NCBI GenBank assembly: GCA_005888335.1
Contig: VAWY01000125.1
Span: 2,317-62,334, forward strand
DNA length: 60,018 nt
From: Actinomycetota bacterium
GTDB taxonomy: Bacteria; Actinomycetota; Thermoleophilia; Solirubrobacterales; Solirubrobacteraceae
Reading direction: 5' to 3'
Made by a program: the position numbers and the translations under genes. Shown one piece after another: positions 58,414-60,018 of the stretch (the first letter of the stretch is position 1; the number at the start of each line of letters is the position of its first letter). The notes under the pieces were generated by a model. That model was not told where the DNA came from. It ran no database searches and saw only the letters and a program-made list of their open reading frames with translations.

Positions 58414-58487
58414 CCGTGGAATCGTTCCCTGGACGGGTACCCATTTTAATCGGTCGACGGTCCAACATCCTGGAGTCCACTTTCGCC

Positions 58488-58763
58488 ATGAAGCTGATCT
58501 ACAAGCCGTTCGCGATCGTCCTCGGGGTCCTCGCGGGCATCCTCGCGCGACAGCTGTTCTCGTTCGTCTGGTCGAAGCTCGACGAGGAGGACCCGCCGCG
58601 TCCCAACACCGAAGAGGCCGCGTGGCCGAAGGTACTCGGCGCCGCCGCGCTTCAGGGCGCGACGTTCGCGGTGACCAAGGCGGCGGTCGAGCGCTCGGGC
58701 GCGAAGGGCTTCGCCCACCTCACCGGGGTGTGGCCGGGGGAGCGCCGCCCCGACCCCGAATGA
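58488..58763 (+). CDS. DUF4235 membrane protein
   Basis: A 91-residue DUF4235 protein. It has two membrane segments (KPFAIVLGVLAGILARQLF and AAALQGATFAVTKAAVERSG) separated by an acidic loop (KLDEEDPPRPNTEEAAWP). Function unknown; frequent in actinobacteria. ATG 58488 is the conserved start. Its last 44 nt overlap the convergent gene ending at 58720. Confidence 0.85.
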   Translation: MKLIYKPFAIVLGVLAGILARQLFSFVWSKLDEEDPPRPNTEEAAWPKVLGAAALQGATFAVTKAAVERSGAKGFAHLTGVWPGERRPDPE

Positions 58764-59022
58764 CGTAGCCGCGCTCGGCCAGCACGCCGAGCGCGTTCTC
58801 GAAGGCGGCGAAATCGCGGGCGAGCAGGACGTCGAGCGGGCGGCCGGCCGGACCGGCGCTGCGCACCCAGCGCCGCAGCAGCGCGGGATCGTGCTCCTCG
58901 GTGAGCGCGAGCAGGATCGCCAGCTCGGGCTTGTGCTCGAGCTCGCCGGTGATCACCGTGAGCGCGTCGGCGTCGAGGACGGTCAGCAGCTCGTCGTCGC
59001 TGAGGCCGAGGCGGGCCTGCAG
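58720..59022 (-). CDS. Antitoxin-like helical protein without a standard start codon
   Basis: About 100 residues (LQARLGLSDDELLTVLDADA, then HKPELAILLALTEEHDPALL and AGRPLDVLLARDFAAFENAL) with the look of a DUF2384/MbcA-like antitoxin or plasmid-stability protein. In this frame no ATG, GTG or TTG exists between the domain start and structured repeat C (59041-59204). CTG 59022 is given as provisional start. Either a CTG start is used or the original 5' end was lost when the repeat arrived. The gene is 3' of prs on the same strand; no toxin gene is adjacent. Confidence 0.5.
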   Translation of the reverse strand: MQARLGLSDDELLTVLDADALTVITGELEHKPELAILLALTEEHDPALLRRWVRSAGPAGRPLDVLLARDFAAFENALGVLAERGYVIRGRGGAPPATPR

Positions 59023-59040
59023 GAGCGCTGCGGCGGTGCT

Positions 59041-59204
59041 AGTGGTCGTGGTCGCGGCTCCCTGGCGTCGCCCGGGCGTCGCGGACCAAGCCTGGCGACG
59101 ACCGGCATCCGAAGGTGTGGCTCTGCGATATCGAGGATCGACGGGTGGCGTCAGGCGCCGGTCTGCGGCGGCCGGAACGCGAGGGAGTCGCGGCCGCGGC
59201 CACT
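59041..59204 (+). repeat. 164-nt structured repeat, copy C
   Basis: On the plus strand AGTGGTCGTGGTCGCGGCTC... (from 59041) pairs with ...GAGTCGCGGCCGCGGCCACT (to 59204) over 28 positions, with four G-U wobbles and one mismatch. The core reads CATCCGAAGG, TGTGGC-TCT-GCGATA, TCGAGGATCGACGGGTGG, enclosed by CCTGGCG/CGTCAGG. It ends 3 nt from the prs stop codon and fills the gap to the antitoxin-like frame. Confidence 0.8.
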
Positions 59205-59207
59205 TGG

Positions 59208-60018
59208 TCAGAAGAGCTGGTTCTCGCCGCCGAAGACCTCGGACACCGAGTCGTCGGTGAAGATCCGGCGGATCGAGTCGGTCAGCAGGTCGGCGCACGA
59301 CAGCACGCGGATGTTCTCGGGCGCGCCCCGGCGCAGCGGGATCGTGTCGGTGACGACGATCTCCTCGAAGCCGGCGGCCGCGAGGTTCTCGAAGGCCTTG
59401 CCCGACAGCACCGGGTGCGTGGCCGCGGCGTAGATGCGCCTGGCGCCCGCCTCGCGCACGGCCTGCGCGGCCGCGCCCAGGGTGCCCGCGGTGTCGATGA
59501 TGTCGTCGACGAGCAGCGCCGTGCGGTCCTTGACGTCGCCGATGACGTGGCTGATCTGGGCGACCTGGTGGGCGGGCCGCTCCTTGGTCAGGATCGCCAG
59601 CCCGGACTGGAGCTTCTCGGCGAACTTCGCGTTCAGCTTGGCGCGGCCGACGTCCGGCGCGACGACGACGAGCTCGGGCAGGTCGAGGTGGCGGAAGTAG
59701 TCGGTCAGCATCCGCAGCGCGGTCATGTGGTCGACCGGGATGTCGAAGACGCCCTGCAGCTGGCCGGCGTGGAGGTCCATCGTCAGGACGCGGTCGGCGC
59801 CGACCGCCTCGAGCTGGTGGGCGACGGCGCGGGCGCTGATCGGCTCGCGCCCGGTGGACTTCTTGTCCTGGCGGCTGTAGCCGAACCACGGCGTGACGGC
59901 GATGACGCGGTGCGCGCTGGCGCCCTTGGCCGCGTCGATCATGAGCATGAGCTCCTGGACCGCGTCGTTGACCGAGACGCCGGTCACCGGGTTGCCGCAC
60001 GTGGGCTGGATGAGGAAG
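59208..60018 (-). CDS. prs: Ribose-phosphate pyrophosphokinase (5' end outside window)
   Basis: 270 visible codons of PRPP synthase; the N terminus lies beyond the right edge. It shows the ATP loop region VTPWFGYSRQDKKSTGREPI, the Mg/ribose-5-phosphate region VVVAPDVGRAKLNAKF, and the PRPP-binding loop LLVDDIIDTAGT. It makes PRPP for nucleotides, His and Trp. The sequence at the edge (FLIQPTCGNPVTG) continues in frame, so the gene is truncated only by the window. Confidence 0.96.
   Translation of the reverse strand, partial: FLIQPTCGNPVTGVSVNDAVQELMLMIDAAKGASAHRVIAVTPWFGYSRQDKKSTGREPISARAVAHQLEAVGADRVLTMDLHAGQLQGVFDIPVDHMTALRMLTDYFRHLDLPELVVVAPDVGRAKLNAKFAEKLQSGLAILTKERPAHQVAQISHVIGDVKDRTALLVDDIIDTAGTLGAAAQAVREAGARRIYAAATHPVLSGKAFENLAAAGFEEIVVTDTIPLRRGAPENIRVLSCADLLTDSIRRIFTDDSVSEVFGGENQLF

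Overview
The window is a GC-rich, gene-dense stretch of an actinobacterial chromosome. Six clustered mce genes, an IlvG-like acetolactate synthase, a DivIC/FtsB-type protein next to eno and mazG, frequent GTG starts, ATGA/GTGA overlaps and an R2-like ligand-binding oxidase all point to Actinomycetota. The presence of csrA, selD and several single-gene class III cyclases fits the deep branch Thermoleophilia/Solirubrobacterales. This placement is inference; there is no rRNA here. No prophage, transposase or CRISPR array was seen.

Layout: 1-4280 carries initiator tRNA-Met, a 2-hydroxyacid dehydrogenase, Ppx/GppA and an IlvG-like enzyme. 4292-4798 is a peroxiredoxin-like gene with an in-frame TGA in a UxxC motif and a SECIS-like hairpin; it is probably a selenoprotein, and selD lies at 37426. 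5096-11933 holds a secreted propeller-like protein, a crotonase, an adenylate cyclase, a YVTN/phosphoesterase fusion and a DsbA-fold protein. 12923-21965 is a six-gene mce operon with every junction translationally coupled, preceded by a promoter and a TTGGAA/TTCCAA palindrome. 22090-25906 is modABC with a divergent HTH-TOBE regulator and a cupin. 25996-30518 has tRNA-Leu, a DUF4389 protein, an M48 protease, an ECF sigma factor with a long membrane tail, and CsaA. 30685-36334 is mostly signalling (cyclase, SpoIIE phosphatase), R2lox and a Lrp-type RAM domain. 36331-41996 includes a metallo-hydrolase, SelD, a degenerate rhomboid, a GCS2 ligase, an IolC-type aldolase and a nuclease. 42090-50347 includes CsrA, GNAT, DivIC/FtsB, enolase, MazG, a SurA/PrsA foldase, a third cyclase and an AbiEi/DUF559-like protein. 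50386-60018 is housekeeping: mfd, pth, rplY and prs, with a secreted GH2 enzyme and small proteins.

The most unusual feature is a set of 162-164 nt hairpin elements (35897-36060, 54349-54510, 59041-59204; probably also 30524-30685), each ending at the stop codon of a neighbouring gene. Three copies share an apical core but have unrelated outer arms that still pair. Almost every arm mismatch becomes a G-U wobble on the strand that carries the core, and some core stems covary. This looks like a structured RNA or mobile hairpin family that I do not recognise.
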